From CAZSTA01 sp964609495 [NCBI: uncultured bacterium] (lineage in GTDB: Bacteria > CAZSTA01), in NCBI GenBank assembly GCA_964609495.1, contig CAZSTA010000035.1, positions 1 to 23,517 of the forward strand: a DNA stretch of 23,517 bases. Reading direction: 5' to 3'. Each line of letters opens with the position of its first letter. Within the stretch, counting starts at the first letter, position 1. The notes beneath the pieces were generated by a model, which saw nothing but the letters and a program-made list of their open reading frames with translations, was not told the origin of the DNA and did not search any database. Below, piece after piece: positions 1 to 7,555 of the stretch. The position numbers were made by a program, and so were the translations under genes.

Positions 1-46
1 GAGGGTGTAATACAAAGTAAATTAGATCTCAGATCCCAGATTTTAT

Positions 47-145
47 ATGCTTCCTAAGATGACCGAGGTGGAAGATGGGAAGGCTTTCTTTGAGATCGAG
101 TTCAAGCCTAATGAGGTGAAGGAGATAGATGTTATCCTGAGTTGA
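47..145 (+). pseudogene. Possible 3' remnant of a coding gene (32 codons)
   Basis: An open stretch of 32 codons ends in TGA and reads like the C-terminal tail of a protein (it contains FEIEFKPNEVKEIDVIL, an alternating beta-strand-like ending common in C-terminal domains). In the same frame there are stops at 8-10 and 23-25. The ATG at 47 has no Shine-Dalgarno sequence. I therefore read it as the leftover end of a truncated or frameshifted gene rather than a small intact gene. The family cannot be named. It lies 18 bases before the left copy of the direct repeat that brackets the methyltransferase gene. Confidence 0.3.
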
Positions 146-163
146 GGTTGATATTTATCTCAA

Positions 164-188
164 CAAGCGGAATTATATTCATTTCAAC
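164..188. repeat. Left copy of a 25-bp imperfect direct repeat around the methyltransferase gene
   Basis: The 25 bases at 164-188 match 1741-1765 at 23 of 25 positions, in the same orientation; the two mismatches are adjacent (TC versus CT). The shared core is CAAGCGGAATTATAT, followed by ATTTCAAC. This copy is downstream of the minus-strand methyltransferase stop and the other is in its 5' leader, so the pair encloses exactly one gene. Confidence 0.7.
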
Positions 189-216
189 CAGCACTCTAAG
201 AATAGGAGAGAGAGGC

Positions 217-1692
217 TTACAGCAATTCCAATATCTCAAAAGGAGGATCCCCCTTACGCTTACGCTCAGCTTTCCTAAACGTCCCCATCCCCTGCCTAGG
301 ATATTCTAGCCGTTTCCCCGCCAGCAGCTCTTCGATGGTGAGAATTTGCAACCGAGGGAAACGACAGTCAGGATACTTTTTAGGTTCGTAAAACCCAGAT
401 GAAACAGCTTCTTCCCGCATTGGCCGGGTTGGTTCTCCCAACGTAATGAAGGCTCCAATCGCCGCTCCTTCCCGCTCTAATACCCCTTTGAGATCCCGTA
501 TCTGACTTACTGTAACGCGACCGCTCTTAACCTGAACGATTACTTTCTTAGCCTTTTTGGTGTCATCATCGAAAAAGTATATGTAACCATCTATGCCTCT
601 ATCAGCACCTTTCTTCTGCTTATCTACTGGTCGGGCGTCGATCAAGCCAAGAGCCCACCATTCAAACTGGTAAGGGCTTTGTTTTGCCAGAGCTTCGGCG
701 CTTCGCAAGTCCTCCGGGTCGCCGATAACCTTATATGGTGACAGATCTGGCCCGAAAGCGTCCTCTAGTCGGTGCTTTATAAGGGTAATAGCCAGGTGAG
801 TGATGTCTATACCTATCCAGTGGCGGTTAAGCCGTTCCGCCATGGCCACCGTGGTGCCACAGCCACAGAAGGGATCGAGGATAATATCCCCTTCATTGCT
901 ACTGGCTTTGATGATACGCTCCAGAAGAGCCTCGGGCTTCTGGGTTGGATAGCCAAGTCGCTCTGCTGGAGATATATGCCCGCCAGACGGAATGTCAACC
1001 CAGAAATCTTCCGGGATCTTCCCCCGCCTCAGGTAATTCTTCCTCGTCTCCTCATCCTGAAGTTTGCCAGTTGTCCCCCAGATCGCCGCCGACCTGCCCT
1101 TATCTGTGTGAAGTTCCCTGTAGGGGATGCGGATCGCCTCGGCGTTGAATGCCCATGTGTCACCCTTTGAGTAGCGAAGTAGCACGTCGTGCTTCTTCGG
1201 GAATGTCTTTGCTGCGCCAGATGGCCCTGTGTAGCACCAAACGATCTCATTCCGAAAGTTTGCCAGTCCAAATACAGCATCCATGAGCAGATTCAGGTAG
1301 TGACTCGCTGTCGGATCACAATGCAGATAGATTGAGCCTGTAGATCTCAGCACCCGATGCAACTCCACTAACCGAATCGCCATCATAACCAGGTAAGCCA
1401 TCATATCATTACTGCCTAAAAACTGGCGCAGTGCCTGCAATAGGTCAGCTACCTTCTTCGGTCCTCGTATTACCACCTCGTGGTAGGTCCCCTCCGCCTT
1501 CATGTCCCAATGCCAAGTATCCTCGAAGGCGGTTATCTGTGCACCATTGGCCTCTTTATAAAGCACGTTATAGCTGGCTTTGGAGTTGAAAGGCGGATCC
1601 AGGTAGATCATGTCCACGCTCTCATCGGCAATATACTCCCTCATTATATCTAAGTTATCTCCAAAGTAGAGTTTGTTCTCCCAATTATCCAT
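217..1692 (-). CDS. DNA methyltransferase fused to an Mrr-like restriction endonuclease domain
   Basis: This 491-aa protein has two parts. The N-terminal ~310 residues are an amino-group DNA methyltransferase (N6-adenine or N4-cytosine). Catalytic motif IV, DPPF, is at 32-35 and comes before the SAM-binding motif I, DPFCGCGTT, at 273-281; this is the beta-class order. The C-terminal part resembles the Mrr catalytic fold (PD-(D/E)xK): RGIDG at 365-369 and VQVKSG at 386-391, with Gln in the Glu position as is usual in Mrr proteins. The fusion suggests a single-chain restriction-modification enzyme, but target and cleavage are not visible. The ATG at 1692 has GAGGAG about 12 bases upstream and a promoter at 1781-1808. 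The gene looks somewhat more GC-rich than its neighbours and is bracketed by direct repeats, so lateral acquisition is plausible. The methyltransferase call is firm; an active nuclease is an inference. Confidence 0.88.
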   Translation of the reverse strand: MDNWENKLYFGDNLDIMREYIADESVDMIYLDPPFNSKASYNVLYKEANGAQITAFEDTWHWDMKAEGTYHEVVIRGPKKVADLLQALRQFLGSNDMMAYLVMMAIRLVELHRVLRSTGSIYLHCDPTASHYLNLLMDAVFGLANFRNEIVWCYTGPSGAAKTFPKKHDVLLRYSKGDTWAFNAEAIRIPYRELHTDKGRSAAIWGTTGKLQDEETRKNYLRRGKIPEDFWVDIPSGGHISPAERLGYPTQKPEALLERIIKASSNEGDIILDPFCGCGTTVAMAERLNRHWIGIDITHLAITLIKHRLEDAFGPDLSPYKVIGDPEDLRSAEALAKQSPYQFEWWALGLIDARPVDKQKKGADRGIDGYIYFFDDDTKKAKKVIVQVKSGRVTVSQIRDLKGVLEREGAAIGAFITLGEPTRPMREEAVSSGFYEPKKYPDCRFPRLQILTIEELLAGKRLEYPRQGMGTFRKAERKRKGDPPFEILELL

Positions 1693-1740
1693 GTTACATA
1701 ATTACTCCTCAACATCTGTTACAAATTCGTTTCAATTCCT

Positions 1741-1765
1741 CAAGCGGAATTATATCTATTTCAAC
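1741..1765. repeat. Right copy of the 25-bp direct repeat, in the methyltransferase leader
   Basis: Matches 164-188 at 23 of 25 positions. It lies just downstream of the predicted start point for the minus-strand methyltransferase promoter and before its ribosome-binding site. It could therefore be a control element in the mRNA leader as well as a mark of insertion. Confidence 0.7.
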
Positions 1766-1780
1766 TATATCCACTTCTAC

Positions 1781-1808
1781 ATAATATCATACAATAGATT
1801 TTTTTCAA
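1781..1808 (-). promoter_or_regulatory. Sigma-70-type promoter of the methyltransferase gene
   Basis: On the minus strand, TTGAAA (1803-1808) and TATTAT (1781-1786) are separated by 16 bases. The predicted start of transcription is near 1774, leaving a leader of about 80 bases that contains the direct repeat. Confidence 0.55.
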
Positions 1809-1837
1809 GTATTAAAATTCAATTTTTATGAAAGATT

Positions 1838-2743
1838 TCACCCTCCTTGCCCATCTATCCTCCTGATCGCTCTATGATAGGGAGCGTAATCGAGGCTTGG
1901 CCTTGGATCGAAGGTGAGATATACCTCGATCATCCCATCGCGATGCTTTCTCTTCGTTCTGGCTTCGAGCAACATCTCTATAACCTTCTGCTGAGATTCG
2001 AACTTATTCAAAGCCTCCGCTATAGCCTGCTCCACACTGAAGTTAGCTTTGATAACCCTATTCGCTCGCAAGCTGGTATCTCTTCCTGTAACTAGAGCAT
2101 CCTCGGGCGATAGATCTCCCCAAACCGCGTATTGGATCATCGACCTCAAGGGATCCGCATCTCCCCATTCAGCCAATATCTTATCGCCGATCTGAGGGCC
2201 ATCATAAGCGGCTATTCTGAATACTCCCTCGTGATCTATATGCTCTCGATAGCCATTGGGGATGACGAGCCTCGTTATCCTCTTCTTTCGCATAATCGGG
2301 ATCGTCTTGGAGAAGGTCCCTTCTCCTCCGCTGGGCAGATACCAGCCGATATAGGGAGGAACGCTGAAATCAGCATAATTGAATCTGATGATATCATCCC
2401 TATCGATTCCCAGCGATTCATAGGCTGAGGTTGATTCCTCGATCCTCCGCTCCACGATGGTAGCCTTCTCCTCGGGAGTGCTATATCCTGCCCGCCCATC
2501 GCAGAAGATGAATATATATACCTTTGCAGAATTTGCCTTAGCCGCTAGGAGGGAGTATCCTGCCCCCAGGATCCCATCATCATCGTGGGGGCAGAAGATA
2601 GCGACTCTCTCATCTCCATCCCTCCAATTGGGAAAGAGGAGAGATATATCAGAACATCTCAAATTATTTCTAAGATCATAATAACAGAAATCTGCCTTAG
2701 TTATCACTCTATATCGGTCCCTTCTATACAGTTCACTCCTCAA
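1838..2743 (-). CDS. PIG-L/LmbE family deacetylase
   Basis: This 301-aa protein belongs to the zinc-dependent PIG-L (LmbE-like) N-acetylglucosaminyl deacetylase family. The metal-binding signature PHDDD is at 52-56 (usual form PHPDD) and HIDH at 168-171. About 45 residues before the first motif are not typical of the family. The start is TTG at 2743, with AAGGA upstream, overlapping the last 11 bases of dhaL; the stop and start sequences intertwine, so the two are probably translationally coupled. The natural substrate is unknown; family members act on GlcNAc-containing lipids, thiols and antibiotics. Linkage to dihydroxyacetone-type kinase subunits hints at a role in the same sugar-derivative pathway, but this is inference. 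Confidence 0.85.
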   Translation of the reverse strand: MRSELYRRDRYRVITKADFCYYDLRNNLRCSDISLLFPNWRDGDERVAIFCPHDDDGILGAGYSLLAAKANSAKVYIFIFCDGRAGYSTPEEKATIVERRIEESTSAYESLGIDRDDIIRFNYADFSVPPYIGWYLPSGGEGTFSKTIPIMRKKRITRLVIPNGYREHIDHEGVFRIAAYDGPQIGDKILAEWGDADPLRSMIQYAVWGDLSPEDALVTGRDTSLRANRVIKANFSVEQAIAEALNKFESQQKVIEMLLEARTKRKHRDGMIEVYLTFDPRPSLDYAPYHRAIRRIDGQGG

Positions 2744-3374
2744 GGGCTTCCTTCATAGCTCGAAAGATGAGATATATCGAGGTTGCTCCTGCATCCTCAT
2801 ATCCCAAGACGCGCTCCCCTAGATATACGCTTCGCCCCTTCTTAGCGACCAGCCCTTTAGTCGCTTCGACCCCTTTCTCCGCGGCAATAGTCGCCCTTTC
2901 TAAAGCCTCCTCCAGGGATAAACCTTCCTCCGAGGCCTTTTCTAGAGCCATCACCGCTGGCTCGAGGGAATCGACCATCGTCCTATCGCCGACTTGGGCG
3001 CCACCTCTGGTTTTTACCCCCTCCAGACCGCTTTTGAAGGCCGAAGCGAAATCCTCCAATCCAATCTCGGTCTTGCCAGCTAATACTCTGCTTCCATTGT
3101 AAAAGATCGTGCCGAAGAGAGGACCGGTCGCTCCTCCTATGGTCGATATCAAGGTCATTCCCACCATCTTGAAGAAAGCTCCTAGATCGTTGTTATCATA
3201 TCTCTCCATCTTATTCATCACTGCGCTGAAGCCCCGATGCATCCCTACCCCGTGATCTCCATCTCCAGCGACCGCATCGAGTTCGGATAACATCTCCTTG
3301 TTCTCATCTATCCTCTTGGCTATGTGAGAGACCATCTTCCTTAGATCTTCGATATCAAGGCTTGAGTGGGACAT
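2733..3374 (-). CDS. dhaL: Dihydroxyacetone kinase, nucleotide-binding subunit DhaL
   Basis: This 213-aa protein is the all-helical nucleotide/Mg-binding subunit of dihydroxyacetone-type kinases. The Mg-binding aspartates are in DAVAGDGDHG (D33, D38, D40), and GGATGPLFGT matches the conserved nucleotide-site loop. The start is ATG 3374, preceded by AAAGGAGGA. A longer frame opening at 3443 would overlap dhaK and has no comparable site. It follows dhaK by 22 bases. In PTS-dependent systems DhaL holds ADP and is rephosphorylated by DhaM; no dhaM is visible here, so the phosphate donor is undetermined. ATP-using DhaK/DhaL pairs for erythrulose-type substrates are also known. Confidence 0.9.
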   Translation of the reverse strand: MSHSSLDIEDLRKMVSHIAKRIDENKEMLSELDAVAGDGDHGVGMHRGFSAVMNKMERYDNNDLGAFFKMVGMTLISTIGGATGPLFGTIFYNGSRVLAGKTEIGLEDFASAFKSGLEGVKTRGGAQVGDRTMVDSLEPAVMALEKASEEGLSLEEALERATIAAEKGVEATKGLVAKKGRSVYLGERVLGYEDAGATSIYLIFRAMKEALEE

Positions 3375-3396
3375 CTCACTTCCTCCTTTCCCAGCG

Positions 3397-4410
3397 CTAA
3401 CTCTTGCCCATCTTGACATAGGCTGGACAATCGGCTGGCGCATCGTAGTATCGCTTCAACTCATCATCAATCCTCATCAGCGTTAAGGAACATCCCGCCA
3501 TCTCCTGGGAGGTGCAAAAGTTTCCAATCTCAGTGGCGTAAACCTTTATTCCCATATCCTTGAACATAGCTCGAGCTTTGCGGTTGATGATGAACATCTC
3601 CATCAAGGTGGTCGAGCCATAGCCGTTGATGAGAAAGATGATCTCATCTCCACTCTTGAAGGGCAGATCTTCAACGATACGATTGATCATCAGCTCTGTG
3701 GTCTCATCTGCGCTCATCAGCTTCATCCTTTGGACTCCCTTCTCACCGTGCAATCCCATCCCCACCTCCATCTCATCATCTCCGATCTCGAAGGTGGGCT
3801 GACCAGTTGCGGGGATAGTGCAAGGAGTCAGAGCTACTCCTAAGGAGCGAGAATTATCCACCGCCTTCTTGATAACCCGCTTTACCTCCTCGAAGGCTAC
3901 CATCGTCTCCGCTACCGCACCCGCGGTCTTGATGACCAATAGATCGGCGGTAGTTCCCCTTCGCTCGGTCTCCCGGCCCTTGGGAGCTGAGGCGATATCG
4001 TCATAGATCAGGATAGTATCTATCTGGATTCCCTCATCTTGGGCCATCTCTTGAGCCATATCGAAGTTAAGGCGATCTCCAGTATAATTATTATAGAGAA
4101 ATATCACGCCAGCTCCTCCATCAGCAGCTCGAGCCGCCTCCAGGGCTAGATCGGGAGATGGAGCCGCGAAGATATTCCCATGAGCTATCGTATCGGCCAT
4201 ACCCTTTCCGATACAGCCTAGGAAGAGGGGTTCATGCCCGCTTCCGCCACCTATGACGATCCCCACCTTGCCCTCGATGGGAGCGTCCTTCCTAGCTACA
4301 ACGTTTAGATCCCCTATCCTTTTGACCCTATCGGAGTAGGCTAGGACAAAGCCCTCCACCAGTTCATCAGTGACCTCATAGGGATCATTGATCAACTTCT
4401 TCATCGCCAT
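3397..4410 (-). CDS. dhaK: Dihydroxyacetone kinase, substrate-binding subunit DhaK
   Basis: This 337-aa protein is DhaK, which binds dihydroxyacetone or a related short-chain ketose covalently through a histidine for phosphorylation. GGGSGHEP is at 54-61 and the hemiaminal-forming histidine is expected at H221 in GMGLHGEKG. Length is normal for the family. The ATG at 4410 follows a G-rich Shine-Dalgarno (AGGGGGG) by about six bases; a second ATG two codons later is possible. It is the first gene of dhaK-dhaL-PIG-L. A 9-bp inverted repeat lies immediately upstream at 4433-4463. No PTS partner (dhaM), regulator (dhaR/dhaS) or glycerol dehydrogenase is in the window, so the true substrate may differ from dihydroxyacetone. 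Confidence 0.92.
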   Translation of the reverse strand: MAMKKLINDPYEVTDELVEGFVLAYSDRVKRIGDLNVVARKDAPIEGKVGIVIGGGSGHEPLFLGCIGKGMADTIAHGNIFAAPSPDLALEAARAADGGAGVIFLYNNYTGDRLNFDMAQEMAQDEGIQIDTILIYDDIASAPKGRETERRGTTADLLVIKTAGAVAETMVAFEEVKRVIKKAVDNSRSLGVALTPCTIPATGQPTFEIGDDEMEVGMGLHGEKGVQRMKLMSADETTELMINRIVEDLPFKSGDEIIFLINGYGSTTLMEMFIINRKARAMFKDMGIKVYATEIGNFCTSQEMAGCSLTLMRIDDELKRYYDAPADCPAYVKMGKS

Positions 4411-4432
4411 TTTTATCCCCCCTATTTTAATC

Positions 4433-4463
4433 GAGCGGACTATTCGCTTGGAACAGTCCGCTC
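4433..4463. promoter_or_regulatory. Perfect 9-bp inverted repeat upstream of dhaK (operator or terminator)
   Basis: GAGCGGACT (4433-4441) and AGTCCGCTC (4455-4463) are perfect complements with a 13-base loop, in the gap between the stop of the minus-strand gene at 4489 and the dhaK start. Neither flank carries a clear run of Ts on the transcribed side, so it is not a textbook rho-independent terminator. It could attenuate read-through from the upstream cluster or be an operator for dhaK. Confidence 0.5.
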
Positions 4464-4488
4464 AAAATTCTTCCTTATTCAATCTTCA

Positions 4489-5802
4489 TTACTTAGTTCT
4501 TCTCCAGATAAACACTCCTAATCCAGCGATAAGCGGTATCAATGAGGGAAGCAGATAGACGGACTTACTCTCCCTGATCTTCACTAGCCTTAGCTCTCGC
4601 TCACTTCCAGGGAGCACCTCTTTAGTCTTCGGATCCACTAACCTCAGCGTATAGCCACCGCCGCTCATATCTAGGGCTAGCTTATAAGCGATCAAGGAGG
4701 GGCTTCTCCCCATCATATTCGGATCCTCAGGATTGTAATCGACTACATTATATCCCAAAGCCGCTCCCGGAATCTGCGCCACCATATAGGGCATCTCGTG
4801 AATGGTCTTTACAACCTTTCCTCCTTGCAACAACTGTAAAGTTAAAGCTCCTTTTTGCTCTATATTAACCCATCTATAGCGCTCTGCACTACCCGGATTT
4901 TGGGGATCGAGTAACTTAGCGTAGTAGAGATCGACATACTCGTTCTGCTGAAAGGGGCGGAAGTATAGGACAGGTTTTCCCTCCACATACACATACATTA
5001 TATCGCTGGGATTGGACCAAGTATCCCGGCGAGTCCAACGCTCCTCGGGGATAACTTCAAGACCAATTCCCCCCATTCTTCTTGCCGAAAAGACGACGAT
5101 ATTCTTCTCGCTACCCTCTATTATCGTTCCATCGTTCGCTCTCAGCCTTATCTGGTAAGTTCCCTCATCGAGATCTAGGATGAAAGCCTGTTGAGGAGGC
5201 ATCACATAGAACTCCGGTCGAGGAGGCTCCTCCGGTATCTCCGGCTCCTCGGGAGGTGGCTCTCCCTCCTCCCTAGCTTTCATCACCTCTTGGCTATACT
5301 TTACCATCTTCTCTCGATATTCCACCATTAGCTCTTGGACCTTAGTATAGTACTCATTTACAGCTTCCTGATATTCTACGAATTTATCCTCCGCTTCCTT
5401 ATCTAAGAGAACCTGGATATGACCTTCGTAATATCCCGCGGCATAGAACATCGAATAGGTTCTCTCCTCTAGGGTCTCAATGACCTTTCCGCCCTTCATA
5501 AGCTCGATCTTTCCCTCTACTAGTTCACTTAGCTTCTGCAACCCAACCATATACTTATCTAAAGCCTCCGAGAAAACTCCCACGGTCATCACCGGAAGGA
5601 GTATAACCGGATGCCCGGCGATGAAGAACATAGTATCTTGATTCTCCGGACAGAAGGTGTTATTGTAAGTCTTTCCATCAAAGGTATTTATGGAATACGT
5701 CAATATCTCCTCCTGTATGGTTTGTCCTTGAGCCATAGCTGGAGAGCAGAGCGGGAACGATGCTAGAAGGACGAGAACTAATATCCTCCAAAATCTTTTC
5801 AT
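4489..5802 (-). CDS. Secreted, C-terminally anchored protein of unknown function
   Basis: I do not recognise a family for this 437-aa protein. An N-terminal signal peptide (about residues 1-25, basic start, hydrophobic core, cleavage probably after AMA) is followed by a mostly extracytoplasmic body. Residues ~135-185 are rich in Glu, Lys and Gln and likely form a coiled coil. A short Pro/Glu-rich linker (EEPEIPEEPPRP) follows, then beta-rich segments with two similar phrases about property ranges and 'GTYQIRLRAND' / 'GGYTLRLVDPKT'. The last ~25 residues are a membrane helix ending in WRRTK. Its ATG overlaps the stop of the permease gene by four bases (ATGA), so the two are co-translated. The role is probably at the cell surface together with that permease. 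Confidence 0.7.
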   Translation of the reverse strand: MKRFWRILVLVLLASFPLCSPAMAQGQTIQEEILTYSINTFDGKTYNNTFCPENQDTMFFIAGHPVILLPVMTVGVFSEALDKYMVGLQKLSELVEGKIELMKGGKVIETLEERTYSMFYAAGYYEGHIQVLLDKEAEDKFVEYQEAVNEYYTKVQELMVEYREKMVKYSQEVMKAREEGEPPPEEPEIPEEPPRPEFYVMPPQQAFILDLDEGTYQIRLRANDGTIIEGSEKNIVVFSARRMGGIGLEVIPEERWTRRDTWSNPSDIMYVYVEGKPVLYFRPFQQNEYVDLYYAKLLDPQNPGSAERYRWVNIEQKGALTLQLLQGGKVVKTIHEMPYMVAQIPGAALGYNVVDYNPEDPNMMGRSPSLIAYKLALDMSGGGYTLRLVDPKTKEVLPGSERELRLVKIRESKSVYLLPSLIPLIAGLGVFIWRRTK

Positions 5803-6629
5803 CCTTTTACCCCCTTTCTTTGGAGGGAGAACATAGACAACCCCAAAAATATCGCTGAAAGAACGACATAAAAGGCGGTATTAATGAGATATATTCGTCC
5901 ACTTCCTAAGGAGATAGCATCCATCCCTCTTGTGAAGTAATAGTAAGGGGATACCCACTTAGTGATATTCAGCAAAACCTCTAGGGTATCACGAATGTAG
6001 GCTAGAGAGGATGAGGCGGCTAACTTCATCCCATCTAGGACGGTATAGGAGAGTTGAATAGCCACCAGTCCTAACATAACTCCTAGGAACACAAGCACAG
6101 TGTTTCTCACATTATTGGTCAAGGTTGAAAGTAACACCCCAAAGCTGATCATATAGGAGGCTAAGAATAGGGATAGAATAAGCGTCTGGACGAATCCAAA
6201 CGATATACCTAGGTTGGTCAAAAGGGAAAACGCGATGAAGTAGAGAACAAAAAACGCGGCTATGATCAGAAACTCTAAGATGCCCTTTAGATATTTGCCC
6301 AATATGAAGGATAGATAATTAATCGGCCCATAGAACAAAACCTCGATAGTGTTCCGATCCTTCTCTCGAGCGATGGATAGGGAGGCAGCTATAGCTAGAT
6401 AGATCGAGGAGATCCCCATCGCCAGAAATAGAGGGGCATCTAGGGGGCTGGAGGTTATTAGGATTCTATCTTCCTGGACTCCACCCAGATAATTCTTTAG
6501 GAAATAGTAGATTATCACCATAGTTCCGAACATCGTTAGGTAAAGACCTAAACCATATACACTAGATCTTAACTCTCGCCTAGCCAAGATCCAGATAGTT
6601 CGCCATTTTCTGTGGCCTGTGACAGCCAT
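5799..6629 (-). CDS. ABC-2 type transporter permease
   Basis: This 276-aa membrane protein has about six hydrophobic helices and an ABC-2 permease hallmark between helices 2 and 3, SIAREKDRNTIEVLFYGPIN (85-104). It starts directly after the upstream gene's stop (6630) and overlaps the next gene by four bases. The partner ATPase expected for an ABC-2 exporter is not in the cluster; the only ATPase in the window (16450) is of a different, soluble type. The permease must use an ATPase encoded elsewhere or work with the two secreted or membrane neighbours in an unusual arrangement. Substrate unknown. Confidence 0.82.
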   Translation of the reverse strand: MAVTGHRKWRTIWILARRELRSSVYGLGLYLTMFGTMVIIYYFLKNYLGGVQEDRILITSSPLDAPLFLAMGISSIYLAIAASLSIAREKDRNTIEVLFYGPINYLSFILGKYLKGILEFLIIAAFFVLYFIAFSLLTNLGISFGFVQTLILSLFLASYMISFGVLLSTLTNNVRNTVLVFLGVMLGLVAIQLSYTVLDGMKLAASSSLAYIRDTLEVLLNITKWVSPYYYFTRGMDAISLGSGRIYLINTAFYVVLSAIFLGLSMFSLQRKGVKG

Positions 6630-7346
6630 TTAGTATTCCTCCTTCTCGAACTTTAAAGATACTTCACTATCAACATACTCGAATTCTCCCTGACCAGGAA
6701 CTTCGAGCACGGCATCCAAGACCGCATATTTTGCCTCGCTATCCTGGGGGAGCATAATCCTGCTTCTAGGAATAAACCCTTTATTCTTCTCCAGAAACGC
6801 GGTTGGATCCCAATGTAGCTCTATCTCACCATCGTAGATCAAATCACCCCTGGTGAAGTCCTCTTCCTCCCCCTCTTTGACATATAATTTGCCGGTGAGC
6901 TTCAAAGGGAGGGCGGGGAATTTATCTATACCCTTCTCTTGAGAGTTGACGAAGCGAATAATTATCCCTATTCCTCCGGGACCTTCTGCATCTCCCCAGA
7001 TTATGACCCTCTTAAGATCGGGGATCTCCTTTCCCACCATCTCTATATTTAGCTCATTTACTCCTGTTTTAACTTCGATTTGTTTCTCGAAGGGGTTGTA
7101 GTTAGGAGCAATAGCGGTGAGCTTATAGGTTCCTGGGGGAATTTTGGTCAGATGATACCTCTTAGCGAGATACCTTATAGTGGACCTATCTGCGGTGGAG
7201 ATAGCTACATCGGGGACGTGATCCTTACTTAATATATCAACTATAGTTCCCTCAATAGTTCCGTATTTCTCCCCTCCTATGATAAGGGGGGTGATGAAAA
7301 CTATAGCTAACACTATCACTATCGCTATGATCACAATCTTCCTCAT
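6630..7346 (-). CDS. Membrane-anchored protein with a carboxypeptidase-regulatory-like domain
   Basis: This 238-aa protein begins with a single hydrophobic helix (residues ~4-24) and a short basic N-terminus, so it is an anchored or exported protein. Residues ~29-100 look like a CarboxypepD_reg/Cna-B-type beta-sandwich: GTIEGTIVDI, then LTKIPPGTYKLTAIAPNY, then a strand pair ending LNIEMVG. The remaining ~135 residues are beta-rich and unassigned. It is the first gene of a three-gene minus-strand unit with the permease (0-bp gap). AGGAGG precedes the ATG by about 11 bases. A divergent promoter lies at 7442-7470. Function unknown; a structural or ligand-binding partner of the permease is a reasonable guess. 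Confidence 0.72.
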   Translation of the reverse strand: MRKIVIIAIVIVLAIVFITPLIIGGEKYGTIEGTIVDILSKDHVPDVAISTADRSTIRYLAKRYHLTKIPPGTYKLTAIAPNYNPFEKQIEVKTGVNELNIEMVGKEIPDLKRVIIWGDAEGPGGIGIIIRFVNSQEKGIDKFPALPLKLTGKLYVKEGEEEDFTRGDLIYDGEIELHWDPTAFLEKNKGFIPRSRIMLPQDSEAKYAVLDAVLEVPGQGEFEYVDSEVSLKFEKEEY

Positions 7347-7441
7347 TTAAAGTTACCCTCCTCCTTTCATTTGGTTTATATCCTTCTTCCCTTTCAAACT
7401 AAGCTTGTATTATAGAACCTTATTCTTAATTCCACCGCTAT

Positions 7442-7470
7442 ATTATAGCACAAATATCGAAGTTATGCAA
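7442..7470 (-). promoter_or_regulatory. Promoter of the three-gene envelope cluster
   Basis: On the minus strand, TTGCAT (7465-7470) and TATAAT (7442-7447) are 17 bases apart. The -10 is perfect and the -35 weak. It is back-to-back with the lrgA promoter, the two -35 boxes being six bases apart, so one regulator could affect both units. Confidence 0.55.
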
Positions 7471-7476
7471 GTGCAG

Positions 7477-7505
7477 TTGACAAAGAGCGAGAAATAATAT
7501 ATAAT
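7477..7505 (+). promoter_or_regulatory. Perfect consensus sigma-70 promoter of the lrgAB-alaS operon
   Basis: TTGACA (7477-7482), a 17-base spacer and TATAAT (7500-7505) match the consensus fully. Because the -10 box ends at 7505, a translation start at 7505 is impossible for this transcript, which supports the TTG at 7556 for lrgA. Confidence 0.8.
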
Positions 7506-7555
7506 TGTTATCACATTATAGTTGCGATCAGTTGGTATTCAAAGGAACTAGGAAT

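Noticed and set aside
772-1170. 132-codon plus-strand frame inside the methyltransferase gene
   Set aside because: Shadow frame; the minus strand carries the conserved DPPF and DPFCGCGTT motifs.
7505-7555. Upstream extension of lrgA to TTG 7505
   Set aside because: The TTG at 7505 overlaps the last base of the -10 box at 7500-7505, so it would not be in the mRNA; TTG 7556 has a proper Shine-Dalgarno site.
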